A stretch of 64,000 nucleotides of DNA, taken from positions 248,001 to 312,000 of the forward strand of contig NZ_JAUSUL010000002.1 in assembly GCF_030814015.1 (NCBI RefSeq), written 5' to 3'. The notes under the pieces were generated by a model, which made no database searches, was not told where the DNA came from, and saw only the letters and a program-made list of their open reading frames with translations. Position 1 is the stretch's first letter. Each line of letters begins with the position of its first letter. Shown one piece after another: positions 24,886-33,371 of the stretch. The DNA is from Amorphus orientalis. Its GTDB lineage: Bacteria > Pseudomonadota > Alphaproteobacteria > Rhizobiales > Amorphaceae. The position numbers and the translations under genes are program-made.

Positions 24886-25641
24886 TCAGTTGAAGACGAA
24901 GCCGTTGTTGACCGGCAGGGTCTGGCCCGTGAGCGTCAGGGCGTCCGGGCTCAGAAGGAAGGAGATCGTGCCGACGATCTCGTCCGGCCCTTGAGGGCCG
25001 GGAACGGCCCGGCCGGTCTCGTAGAGCCTGTGGCGCTCCTCAGGGACGTATTCCGTCGACGCGGTGGTCAGGATGCCGGGCGCGACCGCCGTCACGCCGA
25101 CGCGGTCCGGCCCGAGTTCGCGGGCGAGCGAACGGGTCATGGCCATCACCGCCCCCTTGGAGGCGGTGTAGGAGATCAGGTTCGGCGCGCCCCACAGCGC
25201 CGTGTCGGACGCCAGGTTCACGATCCGGCCGCTGCCGGAGGCCGCCAGAAGCGGAGCGAGCGCCCGCGTGATCAGCCAGGTTCCGCGCACGTTCACCCGC
25301 ATCACCTTGTCGAAGGTCTCGATGTCGACGTCGCGGAAGCCGATGCCGCCGATCCCGGTGGCGATGGCGCCGTTGTTGACCAGGCCGTGAAGGGTGTTGC
25401 GGCTGGCCGAGATGGCGTCGCCAAAGTGCTCGATCGCGGCCGGATCACCGAGATCCAGGGTGTGGCTTTCCGACGAAAAGCCTTCGGCCTTCAGCGCATC
25501 CGCCGTCTCCGCGCAGCGCGCCTCGTCGATATCGGCCAGGATCAGGCTTGCGCCCTTGCGCGCGCAGTCCAGCGCGATCTCGCGGCCGAGGCCGCCGCCG
25601 GCACCCGTCACAACGACGGAGCGTCCTTCCAGCATGGTCAT
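24886..25641 (-). CDS. Short-chain dehydrogenase/reductase (classical)
   Basis: A 251-residue NAD(P)-dependent oxidoreductase with TGAGGGLG (about residues 12-19), NNGA in place of NNAG (89-92), and a complete catalytic set of Ser145, Tyr158 and Lys162 (SYTASK). I used the ATG at 25641, a usual distance ahead of the cofactor motif. A second ATG at 25683 overlaps the aldehyde dehydrogenase stop as ATGA and would add 14 residues. It belongs to the nine-gene catabolic operon and could oxidise an alcohol or dihydrodiol intermediate. Confidence 0.86.
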   Translation of the reverse strand: MTMLEGRSVVVTGAGGGLGREIALDCARKGASLILADIDEARCAETADALKAEGFSSESHTLDLGDPAAIEHFGDAISASRNTLHGLVNNGAIATGIGGIGFRDVDIETFDKVMRVNVRGTWLITRALAPLLAASGSGRIVNLASDTALWGAPNLISYTASKGAVMAMTRSLARELGPDRVGVTAVAPGILTTASTEYVPEERHRLYETGRAVPGPQGPDEIVGTISFLLSPDALTLTGQTLPVNNGFVFN

Positions 25642-25679
25642 CCCGTTCCGGTTTCCTGTGTTCGCTCCGCCCGGCTGCG

Positions 25680-27173
25680 TCATGACAGTCTCGCCCAGGG
25701 CAGGGGGGCCTCGGACAGGCCGTGATAGATGCCCTTCTGGCGCTGATAGGCACGCAGGCCGGCGCGGCCCTTCTCGCGGCCCATGCCGCTCGCCGCGTCG
25801 CCGCCGAACGGGGTGGAGATGGAGAACTGCTTGTAGGTGTTGATCCAGACCGTGCCGGCCTGGATGGCGCGGGCCACGCGCCAGGCACGGGGGAAATCCG
25901 TCGTCCAGATTCCGCAGGCCAGGCCGTAGTCGTTGTCGTTGGACTGGGCGATCACGTCGGCCTCGTCGTCGAACGGCAGAACGACAAGCACCGGGCCGAA
26001 GATCTCCTCGCGGCAGGTGCGGCTGTCGTTGGCAAGCCCCGCTACGATGGTCGGCTCCAGATAGGCGCCGCTGTCGAACCCGGGTCCGGAGGGACGCTTG
26101 CCGCCGGTCAGGATTTCGCCGCCTTCCTCGCGGGCGAGCGCGATATAGGCTTCCACCGCTTCCCGATGTTCGAAGCCGATCAGCGGGGCGACCTGGGTTG
26201 CGGGGTCGAACGGCGAGCCGACCACGAGCTTCTCCGTCGCCGCCACGAGCCGGGCGACGAAGTCGTCGTAGATCGCGCGCTCCACGAACAGGCGCGAGCC
26301 GGCGATGCAGGACTGGCCGCTTGAGGAGAATATCCCGAACAGGACCCCGGCGATCGCCTGGTCCATGTCGCAATCGGAGAAGACGATGGTCGGCGACTTG
26401 CCGCCGAGTTCCAGCGACACCGGCATCAGCTTGCGACCGGCCTGTTCGCCGATGCGCCGTCCGGTCTCCGTGCCGCCGGTGAACGAGACCCGGCCGATGG
26501 CTGGATGTTCGACCAGCAGGTTGCCGATCTCCCGGCCGGCACCCGGCAGGACCGAGAAGAGGCCCTTCGGCAGGCCGGCTTCCTCGATGATGCGGGCCAA
26601 CTCCAGCGACACCAGCGGCGACCAGCTCGACGGCTTCAGGAGCACCGCGTTGCCGGCGGCGAGTGCCGGCGCGACCTTCTGGGCGTCCGATGCGATCGGC
26701 GAATTCCACGGCGTGATCGCGGCCACCAGTCCGATCGGCTCGTGCACCGACATGGTCAGATGATCGCCGCGGCGGGTGGTCAGGTCCTCGTCGGCGGTCT
26801 CCACGACGGCGGCGAAGTAACGGAATGTGCCGGCCGCGGACATCGCAAGCGCTGTGGTCTCGCCGCGCGTCTTGCCCGTGTCGCGGGTCTGGATGAACGA
26901 GATCCGGTCGATGTTGGCTTCGATGCCGTCGGCGATCCGGGTGAGATAGCGGGCGCGCTGATGGGGCAGGAGATCGCGCCAGGCCGGATCGGCCTGGGCC
27001 GCGATCGCACGGGCGATCGCCCGCTCGCCGTCGTCTCGGGAGGCGCCGGAGAGCCTGCGGTTTTCCGAGCCGTCATGGGAGAAGGTCGAGACGATCTCGG
27101 CGCCCGATCCGGTCTCCCATTCGCCGCCCACGAACAGGCGGCCGTCCGGCAAATCGTAGGTCTTGTGCGACAT
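25680..27173 (-). CDS. Aldehyde dehydrogenase
   Basis: A 497-residue NAD(P)-dependent enzyme of the ALDH superfamily. Catalytic Cys289 lies in SSGQSC, Glu255 in LELGGKS and Asn157 in TPWN, with cofactor Lys180. It turns an aldehyde into a carboxylate in the cytoplasm. Start ATG at 27173 lies 9 bases after the stop of the aspartate-dehydrogenase-like gene. In the operon it may oxidise a semialdehyde formed by ring opening or by the TPP enzyme. The sequence resembles betaine-aldehyde and hydroxymuconic-semialdehyde dehydrogenases in its core, but does not fix the substrate. Confidence 0.92.
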   Translation of the reverse strand: MSHKTYDLPDGRLFVGGEWETGSGAEIVSTFSHDGSENRRLSGASRDDGERAIARAIAAQADPAWRDLLPHQRARYLTRIADGIEANIDRISFIQTRDTGKTRGETTALAMSAAGTFRYFAAVVETADEDLTTRRGDHLTMSVHEPIGLVAAITPWNSPIASDAQKVAPALAAGNAVLLKPSSWSPLVSLELARIIEEAGLPKGLFSVLPGAGREIGNLLVEHPAIGRVSFTGGTETGRRIGEQAGRKLMPVSLELGGKSPTIVFSDCDMDQAIAGVLFGIFSSSGQSCIAGSRLFVERAIYDDFVARLVAATEKLVVGSPFDPATQVAPLIGFEHREAVEAYIALAREEGGEILTGGKRPSGPGFDSGAYLEPTIVAGLANDSRTCREEIFGPVLVVLPFDDEADVIAQSNDNDYGLACGIWTTDFPRAWRVARAIQAGTVWINTYKQFSISTPFGGDAASGMGREKGRAGLRAYQRQKGIYHGLSEAPLPWARLS

Positions 27174-27181
27174 TACGGTCC

Positions 27182-28015
27182 TCAGATTGCGATCGGCACG
27201 AGGCGGTTCATCACCTCGCGGGCGACGCTGTAGGCGGTCGACATCGAGGTCTTCGGATTGTCCGGCGATGCCTTGCCCGTGAGCTGGATGGTGAAGTTCA
27301 CACTCTGGGAGCGGACTTCGTACTCGTGGACGTTGGCCGAAATTCCCGGATCGGCGATCAGGCGCACCTCGGTCCGCTCGAAGCCGGGGCCGGCCAGCGC
27401 CAGGGTGGCAGCCACGTTGGCGTTCTTCGGATAGTCGGTCGCCGCCTGGCGGGCATTGCCCTCGAAGAACACCGTTTCGGAGGTGATCGCGTCCAGATCG
27501 AGCAGCTTTTCGGCCGGCGTGCCCTTCCAGGCGGCCGGAGGCTTGCGGCCCGAATAGACGAGTGTCTCGATCCCCGCGATCCGGGCTGCGGCAAGCGCGT
27601 CCACACCGCCGATCGCGCCGGGCACCAGAACCGTCCGCGTGCGGCCGAGGGCTGCGGCATCCTCGATCCGCGCGGCCGTGTCGGCGTCGGCAAACGCGCC
27701 GACCGACACCACCACGGTCTCGCAGCCCGCTTTCAGGATCTCCGGCACCGTTTCGCGCACCACGTCGTGGGTGGCGCACTCCACGGCCAGATCCGGGCGG
27801 GCGGCGAGGAAGGCATCCGCTGTCTCGTGGATCGTCACCTCTTCGGCGATCACTTCGGCGGCGGTCCTGAGCCGGGCGTCGGCCCGCTCGCTCGCGCCGG
27901 GGCGGGCGAGGATGGCGACCTGCTCGAAGCGCGCGCGGCCGTCCCTGGCGAGAATGTCCAGGAGCGTGGCCGCGATATTGCCGTAGCCGAGGATGCCCAG
28001 GCGCCGCATGCTCAT
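27182..28015 (-). CDS. Aspartate dehydrogenase-like (NadX family) oxidoreductase
   Basis: A 277-residue protein with an N-terminal Rossmann motif (LGILGYGNIA), VPGAIGGVDALAAAR in the catalytic domain, and NARQAATDYPKNANVAATLAL, all characteristic of L-aspartate dehydrogenases. Those enzymes interconvert aspartate and oxaloacetate or iminoaspartate with NAD(P). The ATG at 28015 overlaps the TPP enzyme stop as ATGA. No NAD-biosynthesis genes (nadA, nadC) are nearby, so a role in the catabolic operon, such as removal of an amino group from a ring-derived acid, is more plausible than NAD synthesis. Confidence 0.85.
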   Translation of the reverse strand: MSMRRLGILGYGNIAATLLDILARDGRARFEQVAILARPGASERADARLRTAAEVIAEEVTIHETADAFLAARPDLAVECATHDVVRETVPEILKAGCETVVVSVGAFADADTAARIEDAAALGRTRTVLVPGAIGGVDALAAARIAGIETLVYSGRKPPAAWKGTPAEKLLDLDAITSETVFFEGNARQAATDYPKNANVAATLALAGPGFERTEVRLIADPGISANVHEYEVRSQSVNFTIQLTGKASPDNPKTSMSTAYSVAREVMNRLVPIAI

Positions 28016-29721
28016 GCTCCCTTGCCGGCGGCTCCGGCCGGCGGTCCGGCGAAGGCTTCCGCGAACGGTCCGATGGCGACCATGTCGACCTCGAGGACGA
28101 TGGGTCCCTCGGTCTTCAGGGCGGCATCGAAGGCGTCGGCGAAGTCGTCGATCCGGTCGACGCGCGCATAGGGCATGTCGACGGCATCGCACAGCTTCTG
28201 GAAGTTCGGGGTCTTCAGCGCCGAATAGTGGCGGCGGCCGTCATACTGGGCATCCTGGATGTTCTGGATGACGCCGTAGGCGGTGTCGTTCATCAGCACG
28301 TAGACGAGGTTGGCGTTCTCTTCCACCGCGGTGATGAGTTCCGAAATCCCGAGCATGGCCCCGCCATCGCCGACGAGGGTGACCGCCTTGGCATCCGGAG
28401 AGCCGAGCGCGGCGCCGATGCCCATGGCGATCCCCTGGCCGATGCCGCCGCCGGCGGCGTGGACGCCGAGATTGGGCGCGGCCACGGTCACGTAGCGGTT
28501 GCCGAAGGTGGAATTGGAGATGGTGACGTCGCGCACCCACGGATGCCTGCCGGCGGGGACCCGGGCGAGCAGGTGATCGGCCAGCATCTGGTACGGGCCG
28601 AGCCGGGTGCGCAGCGCCCCTTCGGACCGGGCACGCGCGGTCGCGATGTCGTGGGCGAACGAGGGATCGGTCGAGAGTTTCGCCGGCAGCCGGTCGAGCA
28701 GTCCGCCGAGGGCGCTGGCGGCATCGGCGTGGATGAACTGATCGACCGGATAGTTGCGGCCGCAGCGGCTGGCGTCGGCGTCGATCTGGATGAGCTGGCC
28801 GGGCAGGGGCAGCTTGTTGTTGCGGGTCTCGTTGCCGCGCAGGCGCGACCCAACCACGATCATCAGGTCGCAGCCTGCGAAGATGTCGGCGGCTTCCGGC
28901 GTCATGTTGAAGGCACCGAGGCTCGCCGCGTTGTCTTCCGGCACCACGCCGCGCCCCATGGTGCTGGTGACCGCACCGAAGCCGCGGGCGACCAGCTCGG
29001 TGGCCTCCTTCGAGGCGCCGCGCGCGCCGCCGCCCAGCCAGATCATCGGGCGTTTGGCGGTGCGCACGCGCTCGGCGAGCTCGTCGAGCGCGGCATCGGA
29101 CGCCACCGGGCGCACGGCCACCGGGGGCTGCAGGCGCGGCGAGGCGACCGGCGCCATGCGCTGCACGTCGACCGGGATCTCCAGGCTGACCGGACCCGTC
29201 GGCGCGCTGATCGCCGCGGAGCAGGCCGCGCTCAGCGTTCCGGGTGCACCGGCCGCGTCCCAGATGCGGAAATAGGCCTTGGAAATGCCCTTCAGCATCT
29301 CCGGCTGCTTCGGCACGTCGTGGATCGCGGCGCGGTCCCGGTCGGCGAAGGCGAGGTCGACCTGGGTGGTGATGTGCAGGATCGGCGTTCCGGCGGTGAG
29401 CGCTTCCGCCTGTCCCCCGGCGGCATTGCCGGCCGCCGTGCCGGTCGAGGTCAGCACGACGCCGATCTGACCGGTGACCCGGGCGTAGGCGTCGGCCATG
29501 TTCATGGCGCCGGCCTCGCCGCGTGCAGGCACGAAGCGGATCAGGCCCTGGGCGGCGATGCCGTCCAGGATCGGCATGTTGTGAATGGAGATGACGCCGA
29601 ACACTGTCGTCACGCCGAGGTCTGCCAGACCGCGCGCGATCTGATCGCCGACGGTTTTCAGCTCCACGGAATGGGGTTCGGTTGCTTCAAGCGAAGCGGG
29701 AGACGCCGCCAGAGATCTCAA
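28012..29721 (-). CDS. Thiamine pyrophosphate enzyme (acetolactate synthase/decarboxylase-like)
   Basis: A 569-residue TPP enzyme with the three standard domains. The N-terminal domain has VPARGEAGAMNMADAYAR with the catalytic glutamate at about residue 69. A central domain follows, and the C-terminal domain has the TPP/Mg motif VGDGGAMLGISEL ending near VLMNDTAYG. Such enzymes decarboxylate or ligate 2-keto acids. It starts with TTG at 29721, supported by AGGAG eight bases upstream, overlapping the SDR gene by 35 bases. In context it could decarboxylate a 2-keto acid produced from ring cleavage, giving an aldehyde for the adjacent aldehyde dehydrogenase. Confidence 0.86.
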   Translation of the reverse strand: MRSLAASPASLEATEPHSVELKTVGDQIARGLADLGVTTVFGVISIHNMPILDGIAAQGLIRFVPARGEAGAMNMADAYARVTGQIGVVLTSTGTAAGNAAGGQAEALTAGTPILHITTQVDLAFADRDRAAIHDVPKQPEMLKGISKAYFRIWDAAGAPGTLSAACSAAISAPTGPVSLEIPVDVQRMAPVASPRLQPPVAVRPVASDAALDELAERVRTAKRPMIWLGGGARGASKEATELVARGFGAVTSTMGRGVVPEDNAASLGAFNMTPEAADIFAGCDLMIVVGSRLRGNETRNNKLPLPGQLIQIDADASRCGRNYPVDQFIHADAASALGGLLDRLPAKLSTDPSFAHDIATARARSEGALRTRLGPYQMLADHLLARVPAGRHPWVRDVTISNSTFGNRYVTVAAPNLGVHAAGGGIGQGIAMGIGAALGSPDAKAVTLVGDGGAMLGISELITAVEENANLVYVLMNDTAYGVIQNIQDAQYDGRRHYSALKTPNFQKLCDAVDMPYARVDRIDDFADAFDAALKTEGPIVLEVDMVAIGPFAEAFAGPPAGAAGKGA

Positions 29722-30478
29722 GTTGGGCTCCTGTGATGTAGGAGGCAGCCGGCGAGGCGAGGAAGACCAGCGCGCGCGCTGCTTCCTCGGCCTGGCCGAG
29801 GCGGCCGAGCGGGATGTTCTTCTTGGTTGCGAGGTCGGCGAACCAGGCCTCGCGCGTCTGGGACCGGTCCTCGCGGGCTTCGAACCGGCGCTGCCACTGG
29901 TTGGAATCGACTAGGCCGAGCAGGATCGAATTGACCCGGATGGCCGGGGCAAGCTCCACCGACAGCGATTTCAGCAGGTTCTGAACACCGGCCCGCGCCG
30001 ACGAGGTGCAGACCATGTGCGGTTCGGGCTGGTAGGCCAGCAGCGAGTTCACCGCGACGATGGCGCCGATCCCGCTGGCTTCCAGCGCGTCCTGGAAGGC
30101 GCGAACCGGATTGATCTGGCTGAAGAACTTCAGCTCCAGTTCCTGGCGCCAGTCGTCGTCGCTCGTCGAGGCGAAGGTCGACACGCGCCCCTGGCCGGCA
30201 TTGTTGATGAGGATGTCGACGCCGCCGAAGCGGGCGAGCACGCGCTCGGCGAATGCGCCGAAGGCCTCGGCGTCCAGAACGGAGACGGCCTCCGCCATCA
30301 CCCGGTCCGCGCCGTATTCCTCTTCGAGTGCGCCATGCACCGCGGCAAGCCGCTCGGCGCCGCGCGCGCACAGGGCGACGTTCGCGCCTTCCTCAAGAAG
30401 CTGCCGCACGGCCGCCAGCCCGATGCCGGAGCTGCCGCCGGTGACGACCGCGGTTCTTCCTTTGAGCCCGAGATCCAT
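29687..30478 (-). CDS. Atypical short-chain dehydrogenase/reductase lacking the YxxxK motif
   Basis: A 263-residue SDR-fold protein. The cofactor motif TGGSSGIG (13-20), NNAG (92-95) and a serine near 145 are present. The catalytic Tyr-x-x-x-Lys is replaced by Thr158-Ser-Ser-Ala-Arg162 (CTSSARAGVQNLLKS). It therefore probably binds NAD(P) but cannot use the standard proton relay. The C-terminal LGLVDSNQWQRRFEAR segment is shared with a subgroup of SDRs I recall from aromatic and CoA-ester catabolism. Located 2 bases after the VOC gene in the operon. It might be a dehydratase, isomerase or altered dehydrogenase. Confidence 0.82.
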   Translation of the reverse strand: MDLGLKGRTAVVTGGSSGIGLAAVRQLLEEGANVALCARGAERLAAVHGALEEEYGADRVMAEAVSVLDAEAFGAFAERVLARFGGVDILINNAGQGRVSTFASTSDDDWRQELELKFFSQINPVRAFQDALEASGIGAIVAVNSLLAYQPEPHMVCTSSARAGVQNLLKSLSVELAPAIRVNSILLGLVDSNQWQRRFEAREDRSQTREAWFADLATKKNIPLGRLGQAEEAARALVFLASPAASYITGAQLEISGGVSRFA

Positions 30479-30480
30479 CG

Positions 30481-31395
30481 TCAGGCCTGCTTCAGCTCGG
30501 GAAAGCCGGGATCGGGACGGCCCATCATCACCGCGCGCTGGGCCGGGGTCGGCGGGCCTGCGGTCATCCAGCGGTCCATGGCTTCCGGATCCGTGCGCGG
30601 CCAGACCTTGGCCTCGTGGGTCGCCTCGTCGATCTGCTGCAGCTCCGAGGTGAACTCGATCACGAAGCCCGACGGCGAGACGAAATAGGCGAAGGGGTTG
30701 TTGCCCGGGCCGTGCCGGCCGGGACCCCAGCTCGGCACCTGACCCTTCTGCTTCATGCGACCGATGCCGCGCATGAAGGAGTCCAGGTTCGGCATCTCGA
30801 AGGCCACGTGGTTGACGCTGGCATAGGGGGCGCGCACCAGCGCGATGGAGTGGTGGTCGCTGGAGCAGCGCAGGAACACCATCTGGTCGGCCGAATAGTC
30901 GGACACCCGAAAGCCGAGGGTCTCGCAGTACCAGTCGCGCACGCCTTCCATGTCCGGCGTGTTCAGCACCACGTGGGAGACCTTGCGGGGCAGGGCGAAG
31001 GTGTCCTCCGACGCCTTCATCGTCAGCTCAGTGGTGAAGCGCAGGCGGCGGAAATCCGGGTCCAGGATCTCGAAGCCGTAGCCGCCGATCGGATCGTCGA
31101 ACGGGGCAGGGGCACCCAGCACGGTCGCGCCCCGGTCGATGCACTGGTGATAGAACGCGTCCATCGCCGCCCGGTCGGGCATGCCGAAATGGATGTACTC
31201 GATGCCGAAGGTGTCGGCGTCCTTGAGGCCGTAGAGGAACGGCTCGGGCCCGGTTCCCGCCATGTAGGCGACGCCGTCGCCCTTCTCGGCCAGGGAGAGG
31301 CCCCAGGAATCCACGTAGAAATCGACCGTGGAGGTCATGGCTGGCGCGCGCATCATGATGCCGCGCAGATGTCCGGCTCGCAGAGGTTCAGTCAT
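30481..31395 (-). CDS. VOC family extradiol dioxygenase-like protein
   Basis: A 304-residue protein with two vicinal-oxygen-chelate domains. The second domain has the metal triad expected for type I extradiol dioxygenases: His141 (SHVVLNTPD), His196 (VNHVAFEMP) and Glu247 (GFVIEFTSE), with RHGPGNNPFAYFVSPSGF before the glutamate. The first domain (residues 9-120) lacks a full triad, as usual. It should cleave a catechol-like ring next to the two hydroxyls using Fe(II) and oxygen. ATG at 31395 has a perfect GGAGG five bases upstream and overlaps the hydrolase gene by 8 bases. Good candidate for the ring-opening step. Confidence 0.87.
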   Translation of the reverse strand: MTEPLRAGHLRGIMMRAPAMTSTVDFYVDSWGLSLAEKGDGVAYMAGTGPEPFLYGLKDADTFGIEYIHFGMPDRAAMDAFYHQCIDRGATVLGAPAPFDDPIGGYGFEILDPDFRRLRFTTELTMKASEDTFALPRKVSHVVLNTPDMEGVRDWYCETLGFRVSDYSADQMVFLRCSSDHHSIALVRAPYASVNHVAFEMPNLDSFMRGIGRMKQKGQVPSWGPGRHGPGNNPFAYFVSPSGFVIEFTSELQQIDEATHEAKVWPRTDPEAMDRWMTAGPPTPAQRAVMMGRPDPGFPELKQA

Positions 31396-32254
31396 TGCGT
31401 CCTCCATTGAATTCGGATGCGGCCGCGACCGCCTGGTTCACCCGCCCGGCAAAGGCCGCGGGCTTTTCCAGATAGAAGGCGTGTCCGGCGTCGGGGATGC
31501 GGTGGTAGTCGGGCTCGGGCCCGCCGGCCGACCGGCGCGCGGCGATCGCATCCAGGGTCTGGGCTTCCGGTGTCACCACGTCGCCCTCGGCCCACAGGAA
31601 GGTGGTGGGCGCGGTGACCCGGCCGAGGCTCTCATTCAGCCTGCCGGAAGCCAGCATCCGCACCGCCTGTCCGTAGCCCGGCATCTGAACCGCCGCCATT
31701 CCGCGTTCCACCGCGTTGACGGCGTCGGGATGGGTGTCGGGCTCGAAGACCAGGCGCGGCGCGCGGGTGCGGGCGAACTCCGGCCCGCCGAGCTCGGTCA
31801 AAGCGTCGATGCGGGCCTGAACCTTTTCCGGAAGGGCGTTACCGGGCGTGACCCCGTAGCCCGACGCGCAGGCGGCAAGCGTCAGGCTCGCCAGCCGGCC
31901 GGGATGCCGGACCGCAAAACGGGCCGCCATCAGGGTGCCGAGCGAATGGCCGAGCAGGTGGATCTGATCAAAGTCGACCGCGTCGAGAAAGGCGGCCAGC
32001 GCATCGGCGTAGTCGTCCTCGACGGGCCACGCGTTCGCAAGCGGGACCGAGCCTCCGTAGCCCGGCGCGTTCCACATCACCACGTCGAACTCGGGTGACA
32101 GGTGGGTCAGCAGCGGCAGAAACGACTCCGCCCGGGAGCCGATCCCGTGCAAGAGCACGAGGCGCGGGCCCGGTCCGATCCGGCGCAGAGCGTCGATGCC
32201 GGCCGCGCTGAAGCGCTCGACACCGTCATCCGTTTCTGCCGTGTGTTCGGTCAT
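31388..32254 (-). CDS. Alpha/beta hydrolase (C-C bond hydrolase-like)
   Basis: A 288-residue alpha/beta hydrolase with the nucleophile elbow GHSLG (Ser104), acid AEGDVVTP (Asp225) and AGHAFYLEKP (His258), plus oxyanion HGIGS near residue 36. This is the pattern of the meta-cleavage-product hydrolases (MhpC/BphD) and of ester hydrolases. It is the first gene of the nine-gene operon and is directly followed by the extradiol-type enzyme, which supports C-C cleavage of the ring-fission product. I used the ATG at 32254; the ribosome binding site is weak (GGAG, 17 bases upstream). Confidence 0.86.
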   Translation of the reverse strand: MTEHTAETDDGVERFSAAGIDALRRIGPGPRLVLLHGIGSRAESFLPLLTHLSPEFDVVMWNAPGYGGSVPLANAWPVEDDYADALAAFLDAVDFDQIHLLGHSLGTLMAARFAVRHPGRLASLTLAACASGYGVTPGNALPEKVQARIDALTELGGPEFARTRAPRLVFEPDTHPDAVNAVERGMAAVQMPGYGQAVRMLASGRLNESLGRVTAPTTFLWAEGDVVTPEAQTLDAIAARRSAGGPEPDYHRIPDAGHAFYLEKPAAFAGRVNQAVAAASEFNGGRND

Positions 32255-32284
32255 GGCCAAACCGGGGTGCTCCGGAGTTGCGAT

Positions 32285-32310
32285 TTGTTCTTATATGAAC
32301 GAATCGTTCA
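32285..32310. promoter_or_regulatory. Operator array A, GTTC-N6-GAAC-N5-GTTC
   Basis: Half-sites at 32287-32290, 32297-32300 and 32306-32309 are arranged so that the last two form a perfect palindrome TGAACG-AAT-CGTTCA (32296-32310). The array is 31 bases upstream of the hydrolase start. The same arrangement occurs at 37217-37240, with most bases conserved in the AT-rich flanks. The palindrome style suits a TetR-family repressor, but no such gene lies in the window. Confidence 0.7.
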
Positions 32311-32467
32311 AAATTAGATTTAGTCTCGCCTCCCGATCCTGTCAACGCGGCCGACAGGGCTCTGGCGAAGCAACGAGACGCTTAACTCAGGTTCATCCCC
32401 CCGCTCGGACCGGGTTTTCCGACCCGCGGGGACATAGGCGGACATATCTGTCCGGCCCCGTTTCTGA

Positions 32468-32493
32468 CCGGTCAGGTGCGCTCACCTGACCGG
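32468..32493 (-). terminator. Strong stem-loop after the ABC permease gene
   Basis: A perfect 11-base stem (CCGGTCAGGTG at 32468-32478 and its complement at 32483-32493) with a 4-base loop, 6 bases after the permease stop. The following minus-strand sequence is not U-rich, so termination may need Rho. It separates the transport operon from the promoter of the next operon. Confidence 0.6.
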
Positions 32494-32499
32494 ACGGGT

Positions 32500-33300
32500 T
32501 TAGTGGTCCTCACGGTCCAGGTAGTGGAGCACCCGCTTCTCGAAACCGGCGACGGCGAAGTAGAGGACGATACCGATCAGGGTCAGAAGACCGATGGCGT
32601 TGAACACCATGGCCGTGTTGGCCTGGCCTTCGCCGTAGGTGATCAGGAAGCCGAGCCCGGTGTTGCCGCCGACCAGCTCGCCGACCGTCACGCCGATCAC
32701 GGCGAGGGTGGCGCCGATCCGGAGACCCGCGAACAGCGACGGCATGGACGAGGGGAACTCGATCTTCCGGAAGATGGTCAGCCGCGACATGTTGTAGACG
32801 CGGGCGAGGTTGATCAGGTCGCGGTCCACCGTCTTCATCGACTGCAGCACGTTGACCAGGATCGGAAAGAACACGATCAGCACGGTCACCAGCAGCTTCG
32901 GCAGCACGTTGTAGCCGAACCACATAATGAACAGCGGCGCAAACGCCACCTTCGGCGCGATCTGCAGCGCCAGGATGTAGGGCGACAGCACGCGCTCCCA
33001 GAGCTTGGACAGGCCGAGCAGGTAGCCGAACGCCGCGCCGAGCGCGCTGCCCATCAGGAAGCCCACGATCGAGGTCACCAGCGTCGACATGAAATGCCGG
33101 CCGAGCTCCTCGTAGCGCACCATCCGGAAGAACTCGAAGAAGCAGTCCGTGAACGTCGGGATGATGTATTTCGGCACGTCCAGCAGCGGCGGCAGGATCT
33201 GCCACGCCGCCACGAACACGATGCCGACGGCGATGATGATGCCGAGCTCCGGCATCGCGTTGGTCCATTGCGGCATGGCTTGCCGCAGGGGCCTGAACAT
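32500..33300 (-). CDS. NitT/TauT-type ABC transporter permease
   Basis: A 266-residue inner-membrane permease of the SsuC/TauC class with about six helices and the EAA-like loop NLARVYNMSRLTIFRKIEFPSS, broken here by a variable start. I chose the ATG at 33300 because AGGAG lies seven bases upstream and because a perfect stem-loop occupies 33321-33346, which argues against the GTG at 33375 as start. It works with the ATPase at 34397 and the binding protein at 33372. Confidence 0.88.
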   Translation of the reverse strand: MFRPLRQAMPQWTNAMPELGIIIAVGIVFVAAWQILPPLLDVPKYIIPTFTDCFFEFFRMVRYEELGRHFMSTLVTSIVGFLMGSALGAAFGYLLGLSKLWERVLSPYILALQIAPKVAFAPLFIMWFGYNVLPKLLVTVLIVFFPILVNVLQSMKTVDRDLINLARVYNMSRLTIFRKIEFPSSMPSLFAGLRIGATLAVIGVTVGELVGGNTGLGFLITYGEGQANTAMVFNAIGLLTLIGIVLYFAVAGFEKRVLHYLDREDH

Positions 33301-33320
33301 ATCGGATCTCCTGCCCGGTT

Positions 33321-33346
33321 CCGCGCCCCCGAAGGAGGGGGCGCGG
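33321..33346 (-). promoter_or_regulatory. Stem-loop between binding-protein and permease genes
   Basis: Perfect 10-base GC stem (CCGCGCCCCC and GGGGGCGCGG) with a 6-base loop, 25 bases after the binding-protein stop and 20 bases before the permease start. No T-run is present, so it likely acts in message stability or attenuation. Confidence 0.6.
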
Positions 33347-33371
33347 TGCGGCTCGATGGAGGCGCGGTCGG

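Noticed and set aside
27182-28015. Considered as nadX for NAD biosynthesis
   Set aside because: No nadA or nadC nearby and it is translationally coupled inside a catabolic operon. The family name is kept but not the pathway role.
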